A stretch of 38,805 nucleotides of DNA, from assembly GCA_902776975.1 (NCBI GenBank), contig CACYSI010000026.1:1-38805 (forward strand), read 5' to 3'. The DNA comes from an uncultured Ruminococcus sp. GTDB lineage: Bacteria > Bacillota > Clostridia > Oscillospirales > Acutalibacteraceae. A program made the translations under genes and the position numbers. Shown here piece after piece: positions 27,970 to 35,711 of this stretch. The notes beneath the pieces were generated by a model. That model saw only the letters and a program-made list of their open reading frames with translations, was not told the DNA's origin and did no database searches. Within the stretch, counting starts at the first letter, position 1. Each line of letters begins with the position of its first letter.

Positions 27970-28203
27970 ATGGCTGACAGACCTATGGGTAACAGACGCC
28001 GTCGTAAGGTATGCGGCTTCTGTGTAGACAAGGTTGAGCATATCGACTACAAGGATATCGCTCGTCTGCGTCGTTATATGTCCGAGCGCGCCAAGATTCT
28101 GCCCCGCAGAGTTACAGGCACCTGCGCCGCTCACCAGCGTGATCTTACCACTGCTATCAAGCGCGCGCGTCAGATCGCTCTCTTACCTTATACATCAGAC
28201 TGA
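27970..28203 (+). CDS. rpsR: 30S ribosomal protein S18
   Basis: The 77-residue protein has the basic N-terminus and the core [35 protein letters not shown]. It is of the zinc-binding (C+) type: C15-x-x-C18 with a later C-x-x-H. The start follows AAAGGAGA about 8 nt upstream; an ATG at 27952 is part of that ribosome-binding region. Confidence 0.96.
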   Translation: MADRPMGNRRRRKVCGFCVDKVEHIDYKDIARLRRYMSERAKILPRRVTGTCAAHQRDLTTAIKRARQIALLPYTSD

Positions 28204-28204
28204 T

Positions 28205-28245
28205 GAGGAGTTGTCCAAATCTTCGATTTGGCTGACAACTCCCAC
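28205..28245. repeat. Long palindrome after rpsR
   Basis: A 9-bp outer stem, GGAGTTGTC (28207-28215) with GACAACTCC (28234-28242), and a 6-bp inner stem, CAAATC-TTC-GATTTG (28216-28230). It has no T-tract. The following 28246-28330 has no ORF and no assigned feature. Confidence 0.6.
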
Positions 28246-28332
28246 GCAAGGCTTTCCCAAGAAGCGGAGCGGATGTACTCGTCCCGCAAACGCTGATTGG
28301 CTGAAAGCTACTGCGTACCTACATAGTTCAAT

Positions 28333-28361
28333 AAAAGCTCCCGATCTTCGGGAGCTTTTTT
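28333..28361. terminator. Bidirectional terminator
   Basis: A perfect 8-bp stem (28337-28344 with 28348-28355) with A-tract before and T-tract after, so it can end transcription of rpsR and, from the other strand, serve as a backstop for the molybdenum operon. Confidence 0.85.
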
Positions 28362-28369
28362 GTATATGT

Positions 28370-28397
28370 AAAACAGACGGTAACACCGACCGTCTGT
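28370..28397 (-). terminator. Terminator of the mod-moa operon
   Basis: A 9-bp perfect stem, ACAGACGGT with ACCGTCTGT (28373-28381 and 28389-28397), followed on the minus strand by TTTAC, 11 nt after the last gene of the operon. Confidence 0.65.
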
Positions 28398-28407
28398 GAT
28401 TATATGT

Positions 28408-28881
28408 TTATTCTTTTTTGCCGCTGAGCATATCGAGACCGTGGCTGAGGTGAGGGAGCACGAAGCCCAGATTCTCTGTAGCTCCCTTAGGTGATCCCGG
28501 CAGATTGATTATCAGACTGTTTCTCCTTATGCCGGATATTCCTCTTGACAGCATCCCTCTCGGCGTGATCCGCATTGATTGTTGCCGCATATACTCGGAT
28601 ATTCCGGGAGCTTCTCTCTCTATTATTTCCCTTGTTGCTTCCGGAGTGACATCTCTGGGCGCAAAGCCGGTACCTCCGGTTGTTATGATCAGTTCGACGC
28701 CTTTGTCACATTCTTCGACAAGGGTGTTTTTGATTTTATTTTTCTCATCGGGAATAATAATATATCCCGACAATTCATATCCCGCGTCTTTGAGCATAGT
28801 GCAGATCAAAGCGCCGCTTTTGTCCTCATATTCTCCGCTGCTCGCTCTGTCGCTTATCGTGATGACCGATGCTTTATACAT
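28408..28881 (-). CDS. mog: MoaB/Mog family molybdopterin adenylyltransferase
   Basis: MoaB/Mog proteins adenylate molybdopterin before metal insertion. The 157 residues show the MoCF fold: ITISDRASSGEYEDKSG at the N-terminus, ELIITTGGTGFAPRDVTPEAT in the middle, and SLIINLPGSPKGATENL near the end. Last gene of an eight-gene molybdenum operon. MoaB and Mog cannot be told apart with confidence by eye, so the symbol is provisional. Confidence 0.88.
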   Translation of the reverse strand: MYKASVITISDRASSGEYEDKSGALICTMLKDAGYELSGYIIIPDEKNKIKNTLVEECDKGVELIITTGGTGFAPRDVTPEATREIIEREAPGISEYMRQQSMRITPRGMLSRGISGIRRNSLIINLPGSPKGATENLGFVLPHLSHGLDMLSGKKE

Positions 28882-28898
28882 ATTAACCTCTTATAAAA

Positions 28899-29915
28899 CT
28901 ATTTTCCGAACGGACAGTGCGGATACACACATTCGTCACAACCGAGGCATAGTCCGCCCTCGCCGTACTCGGTGAAGTCGTCTTTTTGCATACGGACTCC
29001 GGCGGCTATCCTTGGCATTACCAGATCAAATATCGTCGCTTTGGCGTACATGACGCATCCCGGCAGACCCATTATGGGCTTTCCGTCATCAAAGTATCCC
29101 AGCAGGAACATGGCTCCCGGGAGTACCGGCGCTCCGTAGGTGACTATATCAGCGCCGCTGTTCTTTATAGCTCCCGGAGTATTGTCATCGGGATCAACGC
29201 TCATACCTCCGGTGCAAAGTATCATATCAGCTTTGTCTTTGACACTGTTTATTGCCTCGGTAATATTATCTATACCGTCATCGGTCTTGATGTGTTCGGT
29301 TACGGTTATGCCGTATTTTTTCAGCTTTTCTATTATTACAGGCGTGAATTTGTCCTCTATCCTGCCGTAGAATACTTCGCTGCCTGTAGTTATGACAGCC
29401 GCGGTCTTGACAGAGTAGGGGATAACGTTCATTATTGGACTGCAGTCAGCTATGTACTCAGCCTGTCTCAGCTTTATCTTGTCTATGACCAAAGGTATGA
29501 CCCTTGTGCCTGCCAGCTTATCGCCTTTTTTTACTGCAGTATATCCCTTGCGGGTAGCTATCATCAGCTCATCGACCGAGTTTATCTTATACAGCTTATC
29601 CCTGTCTAAGGTGAACACTCCGTCAGTCTCGGCAAACAGCTCGATCTTGCCCTCTTTTGCGTCAGAGCGCGAGATGTTCTCGCCTTTGCATATACCGCAA
29701 AGTATCTCTGCCGCGTCATTTTCGTGAAGCATATTCTCATTCATTTCAAAGATATACAGGTTCTCTTTGCCCATGCTGAGCAGTACGGGTATATCCTCTT
29801 CGGTGACTATATGTCCTTTTCTGAATCTTGCGCCTTTGTACTCGCCGGGTATGATCTGAGTCAGATCGTGACACAGTACATGACCTACGGCATCTGTGGT
29901 TTTTATCAGTTTCAT
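28899..29915 (-). CDS. MoeA-like molybdopterin-binding protein with Cys-rich C-terminus
   Basis: A 338-residue protein with a MoCF-biosynthesis domain in its second half: ITTGSEVFYGRIEDKFTP, DMILCTGGMSVDPDDNTP, and GKPIMGLPGCVMYAK. MoeA inserts molybdate into adenylated molybdopterin. The N-terminal part is shorter and different from canonical MoeA, and the tail ends in CLGCDECVYPHC (C-x2-C-x2-C-x4-C), a likely metal or cluster site. This compact form is typical of Clostridia. Whether it replaces MoeA or acts as a regulator or chaperone is not known from the sequence. Confidence 0.82.
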   Translation of the reverse strand: MKLIKTTDAVGHVLCHDLTQIIPGEYKGARFRKGHIVTEEDIPVLLSMGKENLYIFEMNENMLHENDAAEILCGICKGENISRSDAKEGKIELFAETDGVFTLDRDKLYKINSVDELMIATRKGYTAVKKGDKLAGTRVIPLVIDKIKLRQAEYIADCSPIMNVIPYSVKTAAVITTGSEVFYGRIEDKFTPVIIEKLKKYGITVTEHIKTDDGIDNITEAINSVKDKADMILCTGGMSVDPDDNTPGAIKNSGADIVTYGAPVLPGAMFLLGYFDDGKPIMGLPGCVMYAKATIFDLVMPRIAAGVRMQKDDFTEYGEGGLCLGCDECVYPHCPFGK

Positions 29916-29924
29916 ATTATTCCT

Positions 29925-30371
29925 CTATAGAATTATAATATCATCATTAGGGCGGATATCGCCGCCTTTGATGACTTTGGCGAATATACCCTCAGTCGGC
30001 ATCACACATTTGCCGACCTGTTTTTTTATTTCACAGTCGTTATGGCATTGTTTACCTATCTGAGTTATCTCTAACTCCGCCTCACCGACTTTGAGTCTTG
30101 TTCCGACTGGGATAGATACAAGATCGATCCCTGATGTCAGTATATTCTCTCCGAAGTCACCGGCGTAAAGATCTGCTCCGAGAGAGCGCATTTTATCGAC
30201 ACTTTCGTTAGCAAGCAGACTTATTTGTCTGTGCCTGAAAGCGGCTCGCTTATCGCCTGCGTGAGCGTCCCCGAGGATGCCGTGATCTTCTACAAGAGTC
30301 ACACAGGGTACGGGATGCTTTTTAGTACCTTTCTTTTCGCTTATGCAGACTGCGATAACATTTGCCTTCAT
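29925..30371 (-). CDS. MOSC-domain protein
   Basis: A 148-residue single MOSC domain, as in the C-terminus of Moco sulfurases, which bind sulfur or molybdenum cofactor through a conserved cysteine. Visible: GDAHAGDKRAAFRHRQISLL, AGDFGENILTSGIDL, and KQCHNDC (with the candidate active Cys), ending in GGDIRPNDDI. It overlaps moaC by 4 nt and is embedded in the molybdenum operon, supporting a role in cofactor maturation. Confidence 0.88.
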   Translation of the reverse strand: MKANVIAVCISEKKGTKKHPVPCVTLVEDHGILGDAHAGDKRAAFRHRQISLLANESVDKMRSLGADLYAGDFGENILTSGIDLVSIPVGTRLKVGEAELEITQIGKQCHNDCEIKKQVGKCVMPTEGIFAKVIKGGDIRPNDDIIIL

Positions 30372-30832
30372 CTGTTGTACTCTCCGCTTTTGCCGCCTGA
30401 TTTATGCAGCAGCATTATGTCTGATATTACTATATCCTTCTGTACCGATTTACACATATCGTATACAGTCAGAGCCGCGGCGCTTGCAGCTGTCAGAGCT
30501 TCCATCTCTACGCCAGTCACTCCTTTGCATTTTACCTCCGATGCTATATGAATCTCGGTATCGGTGAGCGTAAAACTGATGTCTGCCGAGCTTAGCGCAA
30601 GCGGATGACACATAGGTATTATATCGGGTGTATGCTTTGCCGCCATTATGCCGGCTACCTGAGCTACAGATAGAACATCGCCTTTCTTTATGCCTCCGCT
30701 TTTTATCAATTCCATTGTGCTCTTATTGACCGTGACCGTGCATGAGGCGGTTGCTGTACGAAATGTCTCGGTTTTATCAGTGACATCTACCATGTGAGCG
30801 CGTCCCTGTTCATTTATATGAGAGAAGTCCAT
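30368..30832 (-). CDS. moaC: Cyclic pyranopterin monophosphate synthase MoaC
   Basis: MoaC completes conversion of GTP to cyclic pyranopterin monophosphate after MoaA. The 154 residues carry MVDVTDKTETFRTATA, KKGDVLSVAQVAGIMAAKHTPDIIPMCHPL and KCKGVTGVEMEALTAAS with the conserved lysine, glutamate and histidine positions. It begins 1 nt after moaA. Confidence 0.96.
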   Translation of the reverse strand: MDFSHINEQGRAHMVDVTDKTETFRTATASCTVTVNKSTMELIKSGGIKKGDVLSVAQVAGIMAAKHTPDIIPMCHPLALSSADISFTLTDTEIHIASEVKCKGVTGVEMEALTAASAAALTVYDMCKSVQKDIVISDIMLLHKSGGKSGEYNR

Positions 30833-30833
30833 G

Positions 30834-31784
30834 CTAACCTCCGATCTCGTTCATATTTCTTGACGATTGTGAGCCGACAGAATCGATTTTATGACACATC
30901 GGCTTGTTAATGATACCATTCTTTATCGCTTGAATAAGCTCGTTTCCGTGAAGTCCTTTTAACGATATTTCATCCTCAGAGTGCAGGCACGGTTTAAGTC
31001 TGCCGTCAGCGGTTACGCGTATCTTGTCACAACGCTCACAAAAGCTGTGTGACATCGGCGATATAAGACCGATGGAACCTTTATAACCCGGTAACCTATA
31101 TACTCTCGCTACACCGTCTACAGTCAGCTCGGCGGAGTTGAGAAGGAGCTTTTCTATATTCTTTACCGTTACAAAGAGATTATCGCTGAGCGACTTAGTT
31201 ATACCTATAGGCATAAGTTCAATGAATCTGAGCTGAATATTATTATCCTTTGTCAGTGATAACATGGGAAGTATCTCAGAGTCGTTGATACCGCCTAAGA
31301 GGACGGTATTTATTTTGATATTGTCAAAGCCTGCTTTCTGTGCAGCCTCGATACCATTGAGCGTTTGATCAAGCTTACCGAGTCTGGTTATCCTGCGGAA
31401 TGTATCTCTGTCTAAGGTATCCAGACTGATGTTGAGCCTGTCGACTCCGACAGATTTCAGATCTTTTGCCATTTTCGGAAGTAAAGAGCCGTTTGTAGTT
31501 ATGCTCAGCTCTATATCATCGGATATACGTCTGATATTATCACACAAAGTCAGTATACCTTTACGCAGCAGAGGCTCGCCGCCGGTAAGCCGTATCTTGG
31601 TTATACCGAGATCATATGAGGCTTCGGCTATCTCGCTAAGCTCCTCTATACTGAGTATATCCGAGTGACTTTTCTTAGGTACACCTTCTTCGGGCATACA
31701 GTAGATGCATCTGTAGTTGCACAGATCAGTCACAGACAGGCGCAGGTATTTGATTATTCTGCCGTATTTATCTTTCATGATCAT
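30834..31784 (-). CDS. moaA: GTP 3',8-cyclase MoaA (radical SAM)
   Basis: MoaA starts molybdopterin synthesis from GTP. The radical-SAM cluster motif is CNYRCIYC near the N-terminus, TGGEPLLR follows, and the second cluster is CERCDKIRVTADGRLKPC; the C-terminus ends in RNMNEIGG, matching the double-glycine tail. The start at 31784 has AGG about 5 nt upstream and overlaps the end of modC by 17 nt; an ATG at 31778 is also possible, and 31817 lacks a ribosome-binding site. Confidence 0.93.
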   Translation of the reverse strand: MIMKDKYGRIIKYLRLSVTDLCNYRCIYCMPEEGVPKKSHSDILSIEELSEIAEASYDLGITKIRLTGGEPLLRKGILTLCDNIRRISDDIELSITTNGSLLPKMAKDLKSVGVDRLNISLDTLDRDTFRRITRLGKLDQTLNGIEAAQKAGFDNIKINTVLLGGINDSEILPMLSLTKDNNIQLRFIELMPIGITKSLSDNLFVTVKNIEKLLLNSAELTVDGVARVYRLPGYKGSIGLISPMSHSFCERCDKIRVTADGRLKPCLHSEDEISLKGLHGNELIQAIKNGIINKPMCHKIDSVGSQSSRNMNEIGG

Positions 31785-32496
31785 TGAACCTGCCGATATC
31801 AAGTCCGGCTCTTTCATATATTACTTTCATTTTTGATTTGAACTCTTCTGTTGTTACTGTTCTTTCGGTCACACCCGATGCGATCTCGGTCACTCTTTCG
31901 CACATGGTCAAGACCTCATCAACATCGTGAGATACCAGTATGGATTCTCCTCCGAAGTTGTTAATGATATCCTTGATATAAGGTATCAGCTCGGCTTTGA
32001 GCAAAATATCAAGAGAGGCAAACGGTTCGTCCAGAAGTATGACTTCCGGCTGTGAGGCGAACATCCTCGCTAAAGCTACACGCTGTTGTTCACCGCCCGA
32101 TAGGGTAGAGGGCCGTTTGTCCTCGAGACCGTTGAGTCTGAAACGTTCTGTCAGTTCAGCCGTTTTTGCGATCCTGTCGCTTTTTTTCAGTGTACGCATA
32201 CCAGCCTCTATATTGCCATTGACTGTCATATTGGGGAAGAGAGCGTATTCCTGAAACAAATAACCTACTTTGCGTTTTTGAGGCTGAAGGTCGATATGCT
32301 GTGAACTGTCAAATAAAGTCCTTCCGTTTAATTGTATCACACCGGAGTCGGGCTTTTCAATACCCGCTATACATTTTAGCGTTATACTTTTACCGGCGCC
32401 CGACGGTCCGAACAGCGCCGTAACTTCACCGTCAACTTTGAACGATGCTTTCAGCGTAAAGCTATCGAGCTTTTTTTCGATATCTACATACAGCAT
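31768..32496 (-). CDS. modC: Molybdate ABC transporter ATP-binding protein
   Basis: The 242-residue ABC ATPase has Walker A GPSGAGKS, Q-loop FQEYALFPN, signature LSGGEQQR, Walker B VILLDEPFASLD and the switch histidine in LVSHDVDEV. It lacks the extra C-terminal MOP domain of the E. coli protein. It overlaps modB by 1 nt, and its position between modB and moaA supports molybdate (or tungstate) as substrate. Confidence 0.93.
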   Translation of the reverse strand: MLYVDIEKKLDSFTLKASFKVDGEVTALFGPSGAGKSITLKCIAGIEKPDSGVIQLNGRTLFDSSQHIDLQPQKRKVGYLFQEYALFPNMTVNGNIEAGMRTLKKSDRIAKTAELTERFRLNGLEDKRPSTLSGGEQQRVALARMFASQPEVILLDEPFASLDILLKAELIPYIKDIINNFGGESILVSHDVDEVLTMCERVTEIASGVTERTVTTEEFKSKMKVIYERAGLDIGRFNDHER

Positions 32497-33161
32497 TATC
32501 CGCGCCTCCTGTCGGTTCTTTCAAGCAGATTGACGCAAAGCAGTACAACAGCTGATATCGCGATATTTATAAGCACCCACTTGATCGCAAGTTCATCGTT
32601 GCCGGTACGCCACAGCTGATAGACGGCTGTAGATACCGTAGCGGTCTTACCGGGAGTATAACCGGCTATCATAGAAGTAGCGCCGTACTCTCCGAGAGCT
32701 CTCGCGAAAGACAGCACAGCTCCCGCGATAATCCCTTGCCTGCAATAGGGAAGACGTATGCGCCAGAAGATATAGCTGTTGCTGAGTCCGAGAGTCCTTC
32801 CGGCAGAAGCAAGATTCTCGTCAAATCGCTCAAAAGCTCCTCTTGCCGTACGATACATAAGCGGAAGCACCACCACAGACACAGCAAAAACAGCCGACCA
32901 CCATTGCATGGTCAGCCTTACATTGAGTTTTTCGAGAAAGAACTCTCCTACAGGTCTTTTGGGACCTAATAAAAGGAGCAAAAGATATCCCACCACCGTT
33001 GGTGGCAGTACCAACGGCAGTGTGAAGATAACATCAAGTATTCCTTTTATTACGCGAGGAGTTTTCGCAATGTAATAAGCGGCGGCGATACCGACAAAAA
33101 AGACAATGACAGCCGAGATCGCCGCTATTCTCAGTGAGTTGAATAAAGGAAAAAGATCCAT
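32496..33161 (-). CDS. modB: Molybdate ABC transporter permease
   Basis: A 221-residue inner-membrane permease with about five to six helices. The coupling motif to the ATPase is RARALGEYGATSMIAG-like (ARALGEYGATSM, about residue 150). DVIFTLPLVLPPTVVGYLLL is a conserved ModB/CysT-type segment. It follows modA after 77 nt. Confidence 0.93.
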   Translation of the reverse strand: MDLFPLFNSLRIAAISAVIVFFVGIAAAYYIAKTPRVIKGILDVIFTLPLVLPPTVVGYLLLLLLGPKRPVGEFFLEKLNVRLTMQWWSAVFAVSVVVLPLMYRTARGAFERFDENLASAGRTLGLSNSYIFWRIRLPYCRQGIIAGAVLSFARALGEYGATSMIAGYTPGKTATVSTAVYQLWRTGNDELAIKWVLINIAISAVVLLCVNLLERTDRRRG

Positions 33162-33174
33162 GATAAGATAAAAT

Positions 33175-33230
33175 CGGTTGAGATCGCAAGGCTTGATACT
33201 ATATATCGAGATCTCGCAATGACTGTTTTA
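33175..33230 (-). promoter_or_regulatory. Weak hairpin between modA and modB
   Basis: GAGATC and GATCTC can pair across a 24-nt loop in the 77-nt gap. This is a common place for a partial terminator or stabiliser that keeps binding-protein levels above the permease; the stem is short, so support is limited. Confidence 0.3.
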
Positions 33231-33238
33231 ACGATGTA

Positions 33239-34054
33239 TTATGATAAAGGTGTAAAACCTACCTTTGCGAATATGTCGGAAGACTCAGCTTTGCGCAAAT
33301 AATCGAGCAGCGCCTTAGCCTCTTCGGTGTGCTTGCTTTTCGCAAGCACAGCTGCCGGATAGATGACCTGACCGCACATATCTTCCGTAGCGGTATCGGC
33401 AACCTTGAGTTTTGCGGAGTAAGCGTCCGTCTGATAAATTATACCGCAGTCAACGGTGCCTTCGGCTACCTGTGTTGTAACCTCTTTGACATTGGAGCCG
33501 TATGTGAGCAGTCCTTTTTTTGCCAGCGACTCTTCATCGAGCTTATAGAAGTCAAATATCTTCTGAGTATACTGTCCTACAGGAACATCCTCGTTTCCGA
33601 TCGCCATGAGGATATCACCTGCCTCGAGATGAGCTTTCATGTCATCGTAGCTTTTGATCTCCTTTTTGCTGTTGTCAGCTACGCACAGAGCTACTTTGTT
33701 CTCAAGGAGATCTACTCTTGTGTCGGAGTTGATATAACCTGCTTTTTCAAGCTCGTTCATTTGCTTTTGAGCTGCTGAAATGAACAGATCGCATACCGCG
33801 CCTTCTTCGATCTGGGTTTTGAGGGTTCCGGAAGAGTCAAAGTTGAATGTAAGCTTTATATCCGGAGCGACTTTTGAATACAACTCAGCTATCTCATTAA
33901 GAGTTTCGGTCATACTTGCCGCCGCAAACACTACCAGTTCAGTCTTGTTGTTACCGGCGTCGGCCGATTTTTGAGCTGAATTGTTGCCAGCGCAAGCGGT
34001 AAGCACAGATAAAACGAATAAAGTAACCATAAGTATCGATGTAATTCTTTTCAT
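33239..34054 (-). CDS. modA: Molybdate ABC transporter substrate-binding lipoprotein
   Basis: The 271-residue ModA has a lipoprotein signal with lipobox LTAC, so Cys21 would be lipid-modified and the protein anchored outside the membrane. Conserved oxyanion-site segments are ELVVFAAASMTETLNE, FNFDSSGTLKTQIEEGA, and DCGIIYQTDA. First gene of the minus-strand operon; its promoter overlaps that of the divergent regulator. Confidence 0.94.
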   Translation of the reverse strand: MKRITSILMVTLFVLSVLTACAGNNSAQKSADAGNNKTELVVFAAASMTETLNEIAELYSKVAPDIKLTFNFDSSGTLKTQIEEGAVCDLFISAAQKQMNELEKAGYINSDTRVDLLENKVALCVADNSKKEIKSYDDMKAHLEAGDILMAIGNEDVPVGQYTQKIFDFYKLDEESLAKKGLLTYGSNVKEVTTQVAEGTVDCGIIYQTDAYSAKLKVADTATEDMCGQVIYPAAVLAKSKHTEEAKALLDYLRKAESSDIFAKVGFTPLS

Positions 34055-34085
34055 TGATTTATCCCCATATCATTGATATACACTA

Positions 34086-34114
34086 ATTCTATCATTTATA
34101 AATAGTTGACACAA
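34086..34114 (-). promoter_or_regulatory. Promoter of the mod-moa operon
   Basis: On the minus strand TTGTGT (34114-34109) and TAGAAT (34091-34086) are 17 nt apart. The -35 overlaps the -35 of the divergent iclR-like promoter. The leader is only about 25 nt, too short for a riboswitch. Confidence 0.7.
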
Positions 34115-34134
34115 CGCAAATTGTTCTGTATTAT
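34106..34134 (+). promoter_or_regulatory. Promoter of the IclR-family gene
   Basis: TTGACA (34106-34111) and TATTAT (34129-34134) are 17 nt apart. The -10 lies inside the first palindrome, suggesting self-repression. Confidence 0.8.
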
Positions 34135-34159
34135 AGAATTGTTATTCTGCATTACAGAA
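34124..34159. promoter_or_regulatory. Tandem palindromic operators, candidate IclR-type binding sites
   Basis: TTCTGTATTATAGAA (34124-34138) and TTCTGCATTACAGAA (34145-34159) are 15-bp palindromes of the form TTCTG-N5-CAGAA, the first with one mismatch. Their centres are 21 bp apart, two helical turns, as for a dimer pair on one DNA face. They overlap the regulator promoter and lie upstream of the mod promoter. Confidence 0.75.
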
Positions 34160-34174
34160 TATAAGGAGAATGAA

Positions 34175-34939
34175 ATGGAAGATAATAAAGGTAAGGTAAA
34201 ATCTCTTAATAAAGCAATAGATATACTTGACGCGTTGACTGCGGTGCGCGGAGGTCTGAGCCTCAGCGAAATATCAGCAAGATGCGGTTTTCCTAAAAGC
34301 ACTGCCTATGCTTTGACTTCAACCATGAGGGATCGCGGGCTGATACGTCAGCTGCCTGACGGAGCTTATGCTTTGGGTATGCGTATGTTTGAGTATGGAT
34401 CGGCTGTATCCAAGGCTTTTGACATAGCGTCCATAGCCAGACCGTACCTTGAGAGTCTTTCTTCACTGACGGGGGCTGATTCGGTTATTACTATGTATAA
34501 TGATTACAGCGCAGTTTCGTTTGATTATTCCGTAAGCGCTACCGGCGTCCAGATAATCCCCGAGATCGGAGTCAAGCTGCCTTTGCACTGTACGTCTCAG
34601 GGCAAGTTGCTTCTCGCTAATCTTCCTGACAGAAAGATCGTTTCCATGCTGAGAGATAAACAGCTGATACAGTATACACCTCATACGATAGTTGATACAG
34701 ACAGACTGCTCACAGAGATATCCGAGATACGTTCTATGGGATATGCGGTCGAAGACGGCGAGTATAAAATCGGATTACGTTCGGTTTCGGCTCCCGTTAC
34801 AGATAGTTCCGGTGATCTGAGATACGCGCTGTCTACTGTAGGCTTTTTCCGTAAGACTTCTTCCGAAGAGTTCAAAAACGCCGTTGATGCTACGATAAAA
34901 CAGGCGGATATGCTTTCTAACGCTTTGAGATATGATTGA
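34175..34939 (+). CDS. IclR-family transcriptional regulator
   Basis: A 254-residue regulator: winged helix-turn-helix in the first 70 residues (LSLSEISARCGFPKSTAYALTSTMRDRGLI) and an IclR effector domain (PLHCTSQGKLLLANLP, GYAVEDGEYKIGLRSVSAPVTD). The effector is unknown. The start at 34175 follows AAGGAG. Divergent from modA with shared control region, it probably regulates itself and the molybdenum operon. Regulation of mod genes by an IclR member, instead of ModE, would be unusual; the alternative is control of an unrelated gene elsewhere. Confidence 0.92.
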   Translation: MEDNKGKVKSLNKAIDILDALTAVRGGLSLSEISARCGFPKSTAYALTSTMRDRGLIRQLPDGAYALGMRMFEYGSAVSKAFDIASIARPYLESLSSLTGADSVITMYNDYSAVSFDYSVSATGVQIIPEIGVKLPLHCTSQGKLLLANLPDRKIVSMLRDKQLIQYTPHTIVDTDRLLTEISEIRSMGYAVEDGEYKIGLRSVSAPVTDSSGDLRYALSTVGFFRKTSSEEFKNAVDATIKQADMLSNALRYD

Positions 34940-34960
34940 GAATAGCTCTGTTCAAGAATA

Positions 34961-34999
34961 AGGAGGCGACTTCGTATGAAGCGCCTCCTGTTTCTGTTG
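34961..34999 (+). terminator. Terminator after the iclR-like gene
   Basis: An 8-bp stem, AGGAGGCG (34961-34968) with CGCCTCCT (34982-34989), and an inner 4-bp stem are followed by GTTTCTGTT. The T-tract is modest. Confidence 0.65.
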
Positions 35000-35043
35000 C
35001 TATATTAGGTTCTGAACCACTGCAGTAATTGAAAGCCTTTTTA

Positions 35044-35271
35044 TTATGTGGCGCTCGTGCTGTAGTCGCGGTCGCCTGCCTCGGTAGTGTCTCTGAACAG
35101 CAGCGAGATGCACCACAACGCAGCCAGAGCAACAAGAACATATACGATCCTGCTAACGATACCGGACTGACCTCCGAAGAGGAAGCCGACTATATCAAAT
35201 TGGAACAGTCCTATGCTGCCCCAGTTGATGCCGCCGACGATCAGCAGTGATAAAGCAATTTTATCCAGCAT
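35044..35271 (-). CDS. DUF378 family small membrane protein
   Basis: A 75-residue protein with two transmembrane helices (KIALSLLIVGGINWGSIGLF and IVYVLVALAALWCISLLF) and the DUF378 hallmark GGINWGSIGLFQFD. Function is unknown; the family is common in Firmicutes. A strong ribosome-binding site AAGGAGG precedes the start, next to a palindrome TTACAGT-N3-ACTGTAA. It lies 59 nt downstream of the Cys-rich membrane protein on the same strand. Confidence 0.85.
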   Translation of the reverse strand: MLDKIALSLLIVGGINWGSIGLFQFDIVGFLFGGQSGIVSRIVYVLVALAALWCISLLFRDTTEAGDRDYSTSAT

Positions 35272-35283
35272 TATTATACCTCC

Positions 35284-35300
35284 TTACAGTAAGACTGTAA
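35284..35300. promoter_or_regulatory. Palindrome at the DUF378 gene ribosome-binding site
   Basis: TTACAGT (35284-35290) and ACTGTAA (35294-35300), 3 nt apart, lie directly against the AAGGAGG of the minus-strand gene. It may be an operator or a translational hairpin. Confidence 0.4.
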
Positions 35301-35330
35301 TGTTAGTTTTGACAATAATGCCGGCTGTAT

Positions 35331-35711
35331 TCAGATAACTTTTGTCAAGTATAAAATTAACACTATTATGCCGAGTGCAAAAATCACCGCGGCGATGATT
35401 TTTGTTATTTTTACAGATTTTTTCAGTTTATACTTATGTATCATGATTTCGGGAGGGAAGGGCAGAAAGAAATACATTATACCGAGGATGATTAGTGAAA
35501 CCGACGCTCCGATCGCGCCTACGTCTCTCAAAAAAGAGTATAAGAATATACATATACCTATTGCTATAACAAAAATACCGTTGATAACAGAAAACGGCTT
35601 TTGGAATTTTTCTCTCATTTCATAAAACTTGTTGGCTTGATCCTGGCACTCGTCGCAGCAGTACATTTCGTGATAAGAGATCTCCTTGGCGCAGTATTCA
35701 CACTTTTTCAT
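35331..35711 (-). CDS. Small membrane protein with N-terminal Cys-rich zinc-ribbon-like motif
   Basis: A protein of about 126 residues. The N-terminus carries C-x2-C and CC-x2-C clusters (CEYCAKEI...YCCDEC), likely a zinc ribbon in the cytoplasm; three hydrophobic helices follow (about 45-60, 68-84 and 108-126). I do not recognise a named family. Two in-frame ATGs exist; 35711 is preferred because AAAGG lies about 9 nt upstream, against about 3 nt for 35717. Confidence 0.7.
   Translation of the reverse strand: MKKCEYCAKEISYHEMYCCDECQDQANKFYEMREKFQKPFSVINGIFVIAIGICIFLYSFLRDVGAIGASVSLIILGIMYFFLPFPPEIMIHKYKLKKSVKITKIIAAVIFALGIIVLILYLTKVI

Noticed and set aside
34055-34105. Moco or molybdate riboswitch before modA
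   Set aside because: The predicted leader is about 25 nt and cannot hold such a structure.
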